Program-made: the position numbers and the translations under genes
Notes under the pieces: generated by a model
Told to the model about the DNA's origin: nothing
Database searches by the model: none
Seen by the model: the letters and a program-made list of their open reading frames with translations, nothing else
From: an uncultured Methanospirillum sp.
GTDB taxonomy: Archaea > Halobacteriota > Methanomicrobia > Methanomicrobiales > Methanospirillaceae
Length of the DNA: 64,000 nucleotides
Assembly (NCBI RefSeq): GCF_963668475.1
Contig: NZ_OY764544.1
Span: 2,976,001 to 3,040,000 of the forward strand
Reading direction: 5' to 3'
Part shown: one piece after another, positions 23,341 through 32,053 of the stretch
How positions within the stretch are numbered: the first letter of the stretch is position 1
Layout: the number at the start of each line of letters is the position of its first letter

Positions 23341-24843
23341 ATGACCAGTGGCAGGCTGCTGGACAACAGGCTTACCGGCACCAGCGTGCTTCATTATATC
23401 TTCAGGACTCCTGCTGACTCTCCTATGAGTATTGGAGATCTGGTGGTTGTGGACGATCAACAGAACCAGACCCGTTTTTTTGCACGGATAACCGGAATAG
23501 GTCATGATGAGCAGTCAGGGACTGGTGATACAATTGGTGATACTTCGCTGGTGATGACAGCGTATCCGATCGGGTGCATCGGTGTGGATGAGGTCTTCAG
23601 ACGTCCCAGAGTCATGCCTTCGAGGTATTCTTCAGTCAGGACACTTGCACCTGATGATATTTCATATCTGAACAGATTCATGGGTGAGATCGAGGTTGGC
23701 CTCGTTGTCAGTGGACAGCGCCCTATCCCTGAACTCCCGGTGCGGATACCTGCCAAAGTTCTCTCCCAGCACATGGGTGTTTTTGCCACTACCGGCATGG
23801 GAAAAAGCAACTACATGAAGGTCTTCTGTGCCTCGGCAATCTCTGTACGACTGTTTGGTCTCCTCATCATCGATCCACACGGCGAATATGCGGCAGGAAT
23901 GAGTTCAGATTTCGAGAGCCGCGGACTGCTCCATCATCAGGATGCAGATACCGGCCTCTCTGTCTATTCAATTCAGAATGAGTTCGTCAGGACCGAACTT
24001 GATATGAAACAGCTCCTGATCAGCCATGATGACATGGACATCACTGATCTTACGCTCCTCTTTGATCTCCTACCTGCTGAACGTGAGGTCATGAACCTTC
24101 TTACGCCGTTCCCTGGTCATGAAATTATAGACTTCTTCATGAACGAGGATGTGGAGTCACTTCCGTCTCACGTTAAAACGACTGCATATATCGGTGATCA
24201 TCAGGATATTGCGCAACGTGTCAGAAGTGCCAACCCTGATGCACTCCGGGTTGTGCAGCGACAGATCCAGACTCTGGTTGACATCTCTTCTGCCTTTCTC
24301 GATAAAACTACATCATCTGTTCCTGAAATCATTGATGACCTTCTCGCAAACAAGGTTGTATTGATCGATATTCCCCGTATGAGTGAGGTAGCCGAACTCT
24401 TCCTCCTCTCTGTCATCTCACGGGCGGTACTGCATAAGTACAAAAATGTGGTTCAGTCTGGACGCGCCGGAGAGGATGAACCACACAGGGTTCTTCTTAC
24501 CATTGAGGAGGCACAGAGGGTACTCTCGATGGAGTCAGAGAAAACCGGGATTTTCAGACAGATCGCGATGGAAGGAAGAAAGTTCGGTGTAGGTCTGTGT
24601 GCGATCACACAGCAGCCCAAAAATATTGATCCCCGGGTTCTTGCCCAGATGAATACGTTTGTGATCATGGGCCTTGCTGATCGTCAGGATCGTGAGACCA
24701 TCGCTTCATCAGCAAAACATGATCTCAGGGTTCTTGATCTTGAGATTCAGACTCTTGACCGTGGAGACGCTATCATCTCCACAATTGGGATCCCTTTCCC
24801 GGTCAGTTGTCATGTCCACCGGTACGAGGATTACATTGTGTGA
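23341..24843 (+). CDS. HerA-type ATPase (DUF87/FtsK-HerA helicase family)
   Basis: 500 residues from MTSGRLLDNRLTGTS; a longer start at 23266 would begin near or before the inferred transcript start. The N-terminal beta-barrel HAS domain (about 1-125) is followed by Walker A (GVFATTGMGKSNYMK) and IIDPHGEYA. Later come Walker B (VLLTIEEAQRVL) and the arginine-bearing segment near ITQQPKNIDPRVL. HerA hexamers translocate DNA and usually work with the NurA nuclease in end resection. No nurA, rad50 or mre11 lies next to it, so a distinct role is possible. Confidence 0.85.
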   Translation: MTSGRLLDNRLTGTSVLHYIFRTPADSPMSIGDLVVVDDQQNQTRFFARITGIGHDEQSGTGDTIGDTSLVMTAYPIGCIGVDEVFRRPRVMPSRYSSVRTLAPDDISYLNRFMGEIEVGLVVSGQRPIPELPVRIPAKVLSQHMGVFATTGMGKSNYMKVFCASAISVRLFGLLIIDPHGEYAAGMSSDFESRGLLHHQDADTGLSVYSIQNEFVRTELDMKQLLISHDDMDITDLTLLFDLLPAEREVMNLLTPFPGHEIIDFFMNEDVESLPSHVKTTAYIGDHQDIAQRVRSANPDALRVVQRQIQTLVDISSAFLDKTTSSVPEIIDDLLANKVVLIDIPRMSEVAELFLLSVISRAVLHKYKNVVQSGRAGEDEPHRVLLTIEEAQRVLSMESEKTGIFRQIAMEGRKFGVGLCAITQQPKNIDPRVLAQMNTFVIMGLADRQDRETIASSAKHDLRVLDLEIQTLDRGDAIISTIGIPFPVSCHVHRYEDYIV

Positions 24844-24860
24844 ATATGTGCGTGAGTATT

Positions 24861-24880
24861 GGTAGAGATTTACCTCTACC
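24861..24880. terminator. Stem-loop between convergent HerA and FNT genes
   Basis: GGTAGAG and CTCTACC form a seven-base-pair stem with a six-base loop, 17 bases after the HerA stop and overlapping the stop codon of the minus-strand channel gene. Confidence 0.5.
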
Positions 24881-25736
24881 CTTCCAGTTCTTTTTTGAAT
24901 GAGAACCAGTATAAAAGTCCTGCAAAGAAGAGACCACCTATCAGGTTTCCGATCGAGACCGGGATCAGGTTGCCCCACATCGTGCTCCACCCGAGGTTTG
25001 CAATCTCTGGCCCGACCTGCGCAACCTGAAGCGGTGTGAGTCCTCCTGCGGTAAAGAGACCGGCTGGTATCAGGTACATGTTTGTCACCGCATGTTCAAG
25101 ACCGCTTGCCGTCATTGCCATCACCGGGAACCAGATCCCCATTATCTTCCCGATGACATCATCAGCACATAGGGCAAGGAGCACGCCTAGGTTGACCAGC
25201 CATCCGGCAGCAAGTGAACTTCCGATCAGAGAGAAGAACCCGGCCACTCCCACGGCGTTGCACTTCGCAGAGGCGATGCCCACGGTTGCGATCCCTGCAG
25301 CTGTGGCACTTGTAAGGCCTGATGGATCGGTTGATGTCAATGGGCCTGCAGCCATGAGTGCAGCAAAGAAGATGGCACCCAGAAAGTTACCGGCCCATAC
25401 CAGCGCCCAGAGGCGAACAACCATCATCCATGAGATCTGCTCCCTGCAGGCAGCAAGCGGTGCAAGCATCGCATCTCCTGTGAAGAGTTCTGCGCCGGTC
25501 AGAACTGTCAGGATCACACCGAGTGGGAAGACCGCTCCTCCGATGAACCTGACCATCCCTGCACCGAGTGTCAGTTCCATTCCGGTAGTGACTGCAATCA
25601 GGAGAGCTGCCCCCATTCCAATGTAAGCGCCTGACATCGCAGACCTGAGCAGGAGATTCCATGCAGGAAGTTGAACCTTGTAGACACCAAGATCAGATCC
25701 TGCCGGAAGAATAGAAACTGGCGGATGATAACTCAT
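24876..25736 (-). CDS. Formate/nitrite transporter (FNT) family channel
   Basis: 286 residues with six transmembrane helices in the FNT pattern. Signature segments include FPLGVILTVLTGAELFTGD and the second-half motif GLEHAVTNMYLIPAGLF, which carry the pore histidine and constriction residues. FNT proteins pass formate or related anions as pentamers. In a methanogen this fits formate uptake (FdhC-like), but no formate dehydrogenase genes lie nearby, so the substrate is inferred. The C-terminus is short and basic (SFKKELEG). Confidence 0.9.
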   Translation of the reverse strand: MSYHPPVSILPAGSDLGVYKVQLPAWNLLLRSAMSGAYIGMGAALLIAVTTGMELTLGAGMVRFIGGAVFPLGVILTVLTGAELFTGDAMLAPLAACREQISWMMVVRLWALVWAGNFLGAIFFAALMAAGPLTSTDPSGLTSATAAGIATVGIASAKCNAVGVAGFFSLIGSSLAAGWLVNLGVLLALCADDVIGKIMGIWFPVMAMTASGLEHAVTNMYLIPAGLFTAGGLTPLQVAQVGPEIANLGWSTMWGNLIPVSIGNLIGGLFFAGLLYWFSFKKELEG

Positions 25737-25809
25737 TGTCCCCTCCCTGGATGAAAGACCATCTTTCTGAGTTGGATATGCTTGTTCATATTCACTTCCT
25801 CACTGCTGA

Positions 25810-27555
25810 TCACGAGAGAGCCATGTACGCTATTACTGACAACACAACTGTCAGCAGGAGCATTCCTCCGCTGATTGGAATTATGTAGACCAGGATTGTG
25901 TTCACGATGCTTGCGAGCTGGGCGATGGAGTCTGACCCGAAGATCACTACACCTTCACATGAAGCTGTGCTGCCTGCCGCAGTTGCAGGTGAAAGATCAT
26001 CAAGTGCCTTCACAACTCCATCGTCGATGTAGGGCATCAGTGCAGCAGGAGGAACACGAAGACCCACCGGGTTCTTTCCCGATATAGTGTTGACCACATG
26101 GGTATCGGTAGTCATGATCTCGGCCTCATCGACCATGGTGAGCACCTCATCCCTGATCTCCTCCCGTGCCCCTGATGCCATGTTGTTACCATCAAGAAGG
26201 ATATATGCGGTCTTCTGACCGCTGACTTCGGTGATCAGCACCTGAAGTCCGATGTCTCCGATACCTGCTGTCCTGGGGTACGGGAGTGGGATATGTGCAT
26301 AGCCAACTGAAAGGACTGATGTCTCAGTCTGGTCCCATTTGTCAAAAGCCTGGCAGGCAGCAGTGAAGTACTCGTGGGCGGTCCGTGTCCCCGGACGAAT
26401 TGATGCTATCTCATCACCGATGCAGTTGTGTGCATCAACGAATCCGATATGCGGAGTTCTCCTGTGTCCTTCGCAGAGGATTGCATGACCGATGCAGAAA
26501 TCAAGATCTTCAGTCTTGTCAGGAGAACGGGTACTGACCATCAGGAGTGTATCACCGATCCTCTGGTAAAGGAGGGAAACTGACCCTTCGGTTATCCGCG
26601 TGGATATACAGGCAATTCCGGTATACTCGAGATGGTCTCGAGTCAGGTTGACAGCATCTACCAACTTCTGGATCTCTGATTCTGAGACGAGGTTGAAGTC
26701 ATGGGTTGCACATCCGTGTGCCACCATCACCTCCTCCTCGAACTGCTCGCGCAGGATAGCCGGAAGGTTCCCGCCACCGATCTCCCCCATAGGTCCGGGA
26801 TGAACATTAGGAATTGTGAAGATGAGATCCTGTTTTCCGAAACGCCTGAAGAAGATGCTCACCTGGGGGACGAAGGCCTCCTCCCCGATGCCACGGAAGA
26901 ACTCCTCCATGCTCCGTGATCCATCGGTCAGGTGTGCAATAAATGCGTTGAGAAACTCAAGCCCCCTGATCCTGAATGCACGGTACAGCGGGCGGTCAAT
27001 AAGCCATATCAGAATGGCAAAGCCGGTTCCGAAGAGGAGAAACAGGACCGGGGCCAGAGTCACAAATGGCTGGGGGAAGATGAACAGGCCACCCACGTAA
27101 CCAGTGAGGCTCTGGATCAGTGCCGGTGTTATCACCCTGTTCATCCGGTAGTCTGCTATCGAGACCAGGATCAGAAGTCTGAGGCCGAAGATAAACCCAA
27201 GTGCGATAGCAAAGATGAGTGCCAGAAAATCCCTGAGCACGATAAGTCCTATCAGCGTGATCAGTGCAGAGAAGAGAGTACAGGATACTGCCAGCAGCGC
27301 ACTTCGATTCCATGTCATCTGCCTGCCGATCATTGTGATCAGCGGCCTTGTTGTGATGAGTGCGGCAAGACCTGGCACAATAAAACAGAGGATCCCGAAG
27401 AACCGGTATTGTGGTGAGAGACGCCATGAGATCGCCTCGATGAGCAGCCCGAGGAGGACAAGGATCAGAATTGACTTCGGCCATCCCGGTGCCGTGAAGA
27501 TGTACCTTGACATCGATTCGATCTTGACTGCACTCTCTGTCCTCCCCTGTTGCAT
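25810..27555 (-). CDS. DUF2070 membrane protein
   Basis: 581 residues from an ATG preceded by GGAGG; an earlier in-frame start would overlap the PfkB gene. Residues 15-190 hold about seven hydrophobic segments (GWPKSILILVLLGLLIEA, RFFGILCFIVPGLAAL). A large soluble part follows with metal-ligand-like residues in FTIPNVHPGPMGEIGGGNLP, VAHGCATHDFNL and FVDAHNCIG. One or two C-terminal helices close the chain. This layout fits the archaeal DUF2070 family, whose His/Asp motifs suggest a metal-dependent hydrolase on a membrane anchor. It is likely co-transcribed with the kinase 11 bases upstream. Confidence 0.85.
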   Translation of the reverse strand: MQQGRTESAVKIESMSRYIFTAPGWPKSILILVLLGLLIEAISWRLSPQYRFFGILCFIVPGLAALITTRPLITMIGRQMTWNRSALLAVSCTLFSALITLIGLIVLRDFLALIFAIALGFIFGLRLLILVSIADYRMNRVITPALIQSLTGYVGGLFIFPQPFVTLAPVLFLLFGTGFAILIWLIDRPLYRAFRIRGLEFLNAFIAHLTDGSRSMEEFFRGIGEEAFVPQVSIFFRRFGKQDLIFTIPNVHPGPMGEIGGGNLPAILREQFEEEVMVAHGCATHDFNLVSESEIQKLVDAVNLTRDHLEYTGIACISTRITEGSVSLLYQRIGDTLLMVSTRSPDKTEDLDFCIGHAILCEGHRRTPHIGFVDAHNCIGDEIASIRPGTRTAHEYFTAACQAFDKWDQTETSVLSVGYAHIPLPYPRTAGIGDIGLQVLITEVSGQKTAYILLDGNNMASGAREEIRDEVLTMVDEAEIMTTDTHVVNTISGKNPVGLRVPPAALMPYIDDGVVKALDDLSPATAAGSTASCEGVVIFGSDSIAQLASIVNTILVYIIPISGGMLLLTVVLSVIAYMALS

Positions 27556-27566
27556 ACTTCCTCCGT

Positions 27567-28469
27567 TCAGGTGCGTCGTGATCCTTCTGGTTCTGGTAAC
27601 GGACCAAACGTATCGGCATACCGTGCTTTCATGCGGGTCCGGTCTGCAAGCGCTGTCTGGCATCCTGCCTGCTCCACGATAAATGACGCCGTGACGGTTC
27701 CTACTTTTACTGCTGTAACCGTGTCATATCCTTCAGCATAGGCGGTCAGGAATCCTGCGCGAAATCCATCTCCTGCACCAGTTGGATCAACGCAAGGCAC
27801 TGTCACTGCAGGAATTGTTGTGGTAGTACCCTGCTCTGTGATAAGGCACCCGTCACCACTTCTCGTCTCGATCGAGATCGGGACCTTTTTCACCAGATCT
27901 TCATGTGAAATTCCCAGCGTTTTGCACATCCCGATATACTCGTGCTGGTTAGCGATCAGAATATCGATGTTCTCAAGGATCACCTGCAGGTGCTCTTTGG
28001 TATACCGGTGGATATCCTGACCTGGATCAAAGCTTGAAAATGCAGCCAGTTCTGCAACCCTGACATTAAATGCAGGGTCTGCTGTTGCCATGTGAACAAA
28101 CTCAAGCCTTGGTGCCTGTTCAGTCTCGAATGCCCGTGACGCTCCCCACTCAAAGAATGTCATCTGCGCGCCATTCGGATCCGTGAACATAAACGCTGTT
28201 GCAGTATTTGCATCAGGAACAACGAAGAACCGCTTATCAATCTTCAACTGGTCCATCCATTTGTCATACTCACTGCCTGCAAACTCTCCTCCTACTGCGC
28301 TTATGAGAGCTGCTTCTCCACCGAGCACCGCAATTCCTGCAGCAATATTCGCAGCTCCCCCTCCGAAGAATACCTTCCGGTCAAGAACTGAAGAGGAGGC
28401 GTTGGGTGATGGAAGGTGGGAAACCTTGCAGATGTGATCCACTGCGGTATGTCCGACGACCTCTATCAT
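27567..28469 (-). CDS. PfkB-family carbohydrate/nucleoside kinase
   Basis: 300 residues. The first PfkB signature [18 protein letters not shown] (residues 34-51) and the second [13 protein letters not shown] with the catalytic Asp and anion hole are both intact. Archaeal homologues of this size phosphorylate nucleosides, ribose or other sugars; the substrate cannot be read from the sequence. The start overlaps the stop of the UPF0212 gene by four bases, and the DUF2070 gene follows after 11 bases, so all three are in one transcript. Confidence 0.9.
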   Translation of the reverse strand: MIEVVGHTAVDHICKVSHLPSPNASSSVLDRKVFFGGGAANIAAGIAVLGGEAALISAVGGEFAGSEYDKWMDQLKIDKRFFVVPDANTATAFMFTDPNGAQMTFFEWGASRAFETEQAPRLEFVHMATADPAFNVRVAELAAFSSFDPGQDIHRYTKEHLQVILENIDILIANQHEYIGMCKTLGISHEDLVKKVPISIETRSGDGCLITEQGTTTTIPAVTVPCVDPTGAGDGFRAGFLTAYAEGYDTVTAVKVGTVTASFIVEQAGCQTALADRTRMKARYADTFGPLPEPEGSRRT

Positions 28470-28804
28470 AACTCCTGCACTTCCACGATCTCAAGTGGGA
28501 CGTCACGCAGCGCCTTTCCCACCACCGATCTGGCGATTCGCCCGGCATGCTCTGATGAGTCAGCCTTGAAGACCTTCATCTCCATCCGCATCCCCACAAG
28601 TGCAGTCCGTGCAATCAGTAACGCACAGGGGAGTTCTTCATCACACGAAGGGCAGGCGATCACTCCCGCCTCAACATCCACGAACTTGGCGGTGGGGTTT
28701 AGTCTCTTTCCTGCCTCACTGATCGCAATTCCGATCGCGTCATCAACAGACTTGACATCCTTGATGACCCATGCCGATTCCAGCACTACCAGATAATCTG
28801 TCAT
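28466..28804 (-). CDS. UPF0212 / DUF555 family protein
   Basis: 112 residues. It begins [20 protein letters not shown] and has a CPSCDEELP zinc-type knuckle near residue 51 followed by [19 protein letters not shown]. This is the archaeal UPF0212 (DUF555) signature as I remember it. Function is not established. Tight coupling to the PfkB kinase hints at a linked role, but that is only positional. Confidence 0.83.
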   Translation of the reverse strand: MTDYLVVLESAWVIKDVKSVDDAIGIAISEAGKRLNPTAKFVDVEAGVIACPSCDEELPCALLIARTALVGMRMEMKVFKADSSEHAGRIARSVVGKALRDVPLEIVEVQEL

Positions 28805-28843
28805 TCCTTCTCGTGGGTGGACGGATCTGCCGGCAGGAGCCGG

Positions 28844-29371
28844 TTACCATTCGTCCTGATGTATGTGTTCCTGCACGTCTTTGCGTGCTGGTGATATTGC
28901 TGCTTCTGCTCCGTATCCAAGAGCAAGCAGGGTGACCGGTCTGATGTGGTTTGGAAGTTTGAGAATATCCCGCACCTGATCATCGTCAAATCCTGATGTC
29001 CAGCAGGTTGCAAGGCCTGCAGCGTGAGCACCGAGCATCAGATAAGTCGCAACGATTGATGCCTCCTCAAGCGCATAGAGGATACCCCGTTCACTGTAGC
29101 GTGCCATTGACCTGACATAGTTTGCACAGACCACAAGGACCACGGGGGCATGAGCGATGTGTTCCTGATTCAGTGCAGCATCAGCGAGAAACTCGCGCAC
29201 TGATGGATCGCGTACCACCACGATATCCCATGACTCTACATTTCCTGCTGAAGGGGCCCTTGGTCCCAGTTTCAGGATTGCATCAAGAAGTTCAGGCTCT
29301 ATTTCACGGTCCTGATACTGCCTGACTGAGGTTCTGCCTGAAAGAAACTGTCCGAAATCAGATAAATTCAT
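28844..29371 (-). CDS. Nitroreductase-family flavoprotein
   Basis: 175 residues from MNLSDFGQFLSGRTSVRQYQ; an upstream in-frame ATG at 29473 would overlap most of the preceding gene. FMN contacts are RTSVRQYQDREI (phosphate), PSAGNVESWDIVVV, and the ALGYG segment near the C-terminus. These enzymes use NAD(P)H or F420-linked electrons; the physiological substrate is unknown. The start overlaps the end of the 118-residue gene by 14 bases, so they are translationally linked. Confidence 0.88.
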   Translation of the reverse strand: MNLSDFGQFLSGRTSVRQYQDREIEPELLDAILKLGPRAPSAGNVESWDIVVVRDPSVREFLADAALNQEHIAHAPVVLVVCANYVRSMARYSERGILYALEEASIVATYLMLGAHAAGLATCWTSGFDDDQVRDILKLPNHIRPVTLLALGYGAEAAISPARKDVQEHIHQDEW

Positions 29372-29714
29372 GTTTTTCCAGTTCCTGCCAGGAGTGCTGC
29401 GCCACGGTGGTAGCAGCACTGATAGAAGATCCGATCTGCCTGACTGCGCCATCAAAGTCACTGCTCTCGACAAGACTGATGGCTCCGTTCAGCGCATCAA
29501 CTGCCCGTTGGAAATCAGGCAGGTTTGTTGAACGAAGTGCGAACTGAAGTTCCATCCGTACCGACTCGAGACACTGCAGGACAATCTTCATGCCACCCGT
29601 CCGTTCAGCGTCCTTCAAACCTGAAAGGACGGTGATCAGTTGTGAGGCGATCATCAACTCAGACTTGGATCGCTCCCCGTACTGAAATGCAGATACTGCG
29701 AGTTTCTTATCCAT
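29358..29714 (-). CDS. Small helical protein, unrecognised
   Basis: 118 residues, soluble and nearly all helical: MDKKLAVSAFQYGERSKSEL, GMKIVLQCLESVRMELQFAL, then DFDGAVRQIGSSISAATTVAQ. No cysteine cluster, signal peptide or known motif. It overlaps the nitroreductase start by 14 bases and probably forms a two-gene unit with it. I do not recognise a family. Confidence 0.65.
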   Translation of the reverse strand: MDKKLAVSAFQYGERSKSELMIASQLITVLSGLKDAERTGGMKIVLQCLESVRMELQFALRSTNLPDFQRAVDALNGAISLVESSDFDGAVRQIGSSISAATTVAQHSWQELEKHEFI

Positions 29715-29780
29715 AGTACTTACTGTCCTGCTGACTTAATGTAGCCTGCCAGCCGCAAAAAAAGGGTTCAGATATTCAGG

Positions 29781-30125
29781 TTATTTGGAACGGGTCTTTG
29801 GTCCGAGCATTGAGACCTTTGCTCTGGTGATTCTGCGGCGGGCTGCCATGGTTCTGAGATCCTGTGGCTGTCCCGGGCTTGAACGCCCGCGGCCGCCACG
29901 TCCTCCGCGACCTCCACGTCCTGCTGGTGCAGAGCCTCCTGCTCTTCCGTCACGACCTCCACGTCCACGGTTTGCATTGCGCTCAAGTTTCTTGAGTGCA
30001 GCCTGTGCCTTGAAACGCTGGTTCGGCCCTGGCTTCTTGGCTGCTGCTTCTTTCCTGGGAACGAGTCTGATCTGACCCTTGCTCCCTTTTACCTGGTTCC
30101 ATTCTGTTGTGCCTGTCTTGCCCAT
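29781..30125 (-). CDS. RGG-box basic protein, possibly DUF5350
   Basis: 114 residues, strongly basic. The N-terminal MGKTGTTEWNQVKGSKGQIR is a small ordered-looking segment. It is followed by a Lys/Ala helix and a glycine-arginine stretch with repeated RGGRGGRGG and RGRGGRDGR units (residues 53-82), then RRRITRAKVSML. RGG boxes bind RNA and promote condensation. The N-terminus recalls the methanogen DUF5350 family, which I cannot confirm. It sits just downstream of gatE in the same direction, with a 77-base gap. Confidence 0.72.
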   Translation of the reverse strand: MGKTGTTEWNQVKGSKGQIRLVPRKEAAAKKPGPNQRFKAQAALKKLERNANRGRGGRDGRAGGSAPAGRGGRGGRGGRGRSSPGQPQDLRTMAARRRITRAKVSMLGPKTRSK

Positions 30126-30202
30126 TCAGATCACCTATAAAATGCCTATACTATTGCTGGTTCTCATCAATTAAAGGTTATTCATATTCTCGTCTTACTT
30201 CA

Positions 30203-32053
30203 TTATCCATTCAGGACTTTCGCAATGGCAGTCTGGAGTGCCTGGCTCACTGCTTTCCCATCCACAGACCCTCTGACTTCTTTCATGACAACACCCATCA
30301 GCGGGCCTGCTGCAGCAGCCCCGCGTTCCCTTACAAACCCTATTCGCTCTTCCACAATCCGCAGAACTATCCCATCCAGATCTGATGCTGATACTGCGGG
30401 CGCCAGGGTTGAAAGAGCAGCCTCAAGATCTTTTCCTTCAGCGAGGGTTGTCAGGAGTGCCGGCATGGCTTCCTTGGCTGCCCGGCCTTCCTGAATAACA
30501 TCAAGCACGCTCCTGATAGCATCATCACGTACTGTGTCCACAGAAACTCCCTCCCTGCTCAGTTCACGCAGGGTTGAGTTGAATGCACGTTCCGCAATAC
30601 TGGCCTTAATCCCGGCAGCAACAGCCTCTTCAAACGCTAGTGATCGCTCTGAATATGCAATCTGTCTGGCAACCTCTCTTGCAAACCCGTACTCCTTCAT
30701 GAACCGCTCAATCCTGTCACTGAGCAATTCCGGAAGTTTCAACCCCTCCCAGTCTTCACGTGTGACCCTGACCGGAAGGACATCTGTCTCAGGGTACATG
30801 CGCGCAGCGCCTGGAAGAGGACGCATGTATGATGTTGATCCTTCTTCAAGCATCTTTCGCGTTTCTTTGGGGATGCCCTCAAATGCAAGGTTGGCCCGTC
30901 TGATGATCTGTTTTATCGCACATCTGCACTTTTCAGGAGTGTCTGCAACAATGATCACGCAGTCATCCTCACCTGCAGACAGGGCGCTCTTCAGTGCTCC
31001 AACTTCCTCTTCTGTTACCCCGTATGCAGGCAGTTCATCGGTGTGGAAGAGTCCGCCGACTCCGCATTTCTTTGCGTAGTCAGACATCTCGCTCCCGAGT
31101 CGTCTTCCCGGCTGGATCTCCCTGCCTACAAGTCCTGCGAACCTGTTGAGCCTGATGGCAAGGATCATCTTTGCCTTCTTCAGGATTTTGCTCCCGCTCT
31201 CTTTGAAGAGACCGGTCACATCAACCGACTCGGTCTCAACAGATGCGCCGCGTGCAATGAGCTCATCCCTGATTGTAAGAAGTTCAACCTGACGTCTCAC
31301 CTCGCGCCTTACAACCTCGGCAAGCAGATCAAGTTCCTGGACACCTTTGATCTCAACCCTGCCGCCATCACGGATCGAGACATTGACATCCTGCCGGATT
31401 GTCCCGATCCCCCGTTTCACCCGCCCGGTTGATCTGAGATACATACCGATGAGAGCTGCAGTCTCCTGAACCGCTTCAGGAGTGTGTAGGCAGGGAGCTG
31501 TGGTTATCTCAATGAGGGGAATGCCGAGCCTGTCAAGTGAGAATGTGGCGTCTTCCAGTCTCTGTGCTGCCTCCTCCTCAAGGCAGACCGTCTCAATGAC
31601 TCCTCCTGACGGGAGGTGACCATTCATCGCAACAAGGGCAGTCCGCTGGAATCCTGATGTGTTTGATCCATCGATGACAAGTTTACGCATCGTGTGGATC
31701 TCGGGAACCGGTGACATTCCGGTGAGTTTTGCAATGGTCAGAACGATGTCAAGTGCCTCCCTGTTAAGGGGGGTTGGTGGTTCTTCATCGTTCTCAACAA
31801 GGCAGGTACTATCATACTGGAGATACCGAAATCTCCTGACCTGCATCATCTCTTCCTCAGCTGCGCGGTCAAGTTCTCCGAGCTCTGACCTGGTTGCCCG
31901 CAGGTACCGGAAGAATTCACCACTGGATTCAGCGGCCTCCCTGATCGTAGTCGGACACCGGCAGAAGAGTTTTGTTGTTGTGTTGAGCTGCTGGTGGATC
32001 TCGATACCTGCAACAAGCCCGAGTCCTTCATAATCTGTTGGTGAGCGGGTCAT
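30203..32053 (-). CDS. gatE: Glutamyl-tRNA(Gln) amidotransferase subunit E
   Basis: 616 residues. It opens with the GatE/GatB motif GLVAGIEIHQQLNTTTKLFCRCP and has TRSELGELDR and YDSTCLVENDEEPP. The middle carries the AspRS-like insertion (about 280-400) characteristic of archaeal GatE, and the C-terminal YqeY-like helical tail ends MGVVMKEVRGSVDGKAVSQAL. GatE phosphorylates and amidates misacylated Glu-tRNA(Gln), using ammonia from GatD. Its start overlaps the gatD stop by four bases. The order argH-gatD-gatE is one tight transcript. Confidence 0.96.
   Translation of the reverse strand: MTRSPTDYEGLGLVAGIEIHQQLNTTTKLFCRCPTTIREAAESSGEFFRYLRATRSELGELDRAAEEEMMQVRRFRYLQYDSTCLVENDEEPPTPLNREALDIVLTIAKLTGMSPVPEIHTMRKLVIDGSNTSGFQRTALVAMNGHLPSGGVIETVCLEEEAAQRLEDATFSLDRLGIPLIEITTAPCLHTPEAVQETAALIGMYLRSTGRVKRGIGTIRQDVNVSIRDGGRVEIKGVQELDLLAEVVRREVRRQVELLTIRDELIARGASVETESVDVTGLFKESGSKILKKAKMILAIRLNRFAGLVGREIQPGRRLGSEMSDYAKKCGVGGLFHTDELPAYGVTEEEVGALKSALSAGEDDCVIIVADTPEKCRCAIKQIIRRANLAFEGIPKETRKMLEEGSTSYMRPLPGAARMYPETDVLPVRVTREDWEGLKLPELLSDRIERFMKEYGFAREVARQIAYSERSLAFEEAVAAGIKASIAERAFNSTLRELSREGVSVDTVRDDAIRSVLDVIQEGRAAKEAMPALLTTLAEGKDLEAALSTLAPAVSASDLDGIVLRIVEERIGFVRERGAAAAGPLMGVVMKEVRGSVDGKAVSQALQTAIAKVLNG

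Noticed and set aside
25036..25626. 196-codon plus-strand open frame across the formate/nitrite channel gene
   Set aside because: Antisense to six well-formed membrane helices; Pro/Arg/Ala-rich product has no structure or motif.
26932..27417. 161-codon plus-strand frame inside the DUF2070 gene
   Set aside because: Highly charged low-complexity product antisense to membrane helices; a mirror-frame artefact.
30534..31079. Long plus-strand open frame inside gatE
   Set aside because: It is antisense to a firmly identified gene; Ser/Arg-rich translation is typical of the reverse of a GC-balanced coding sequence.
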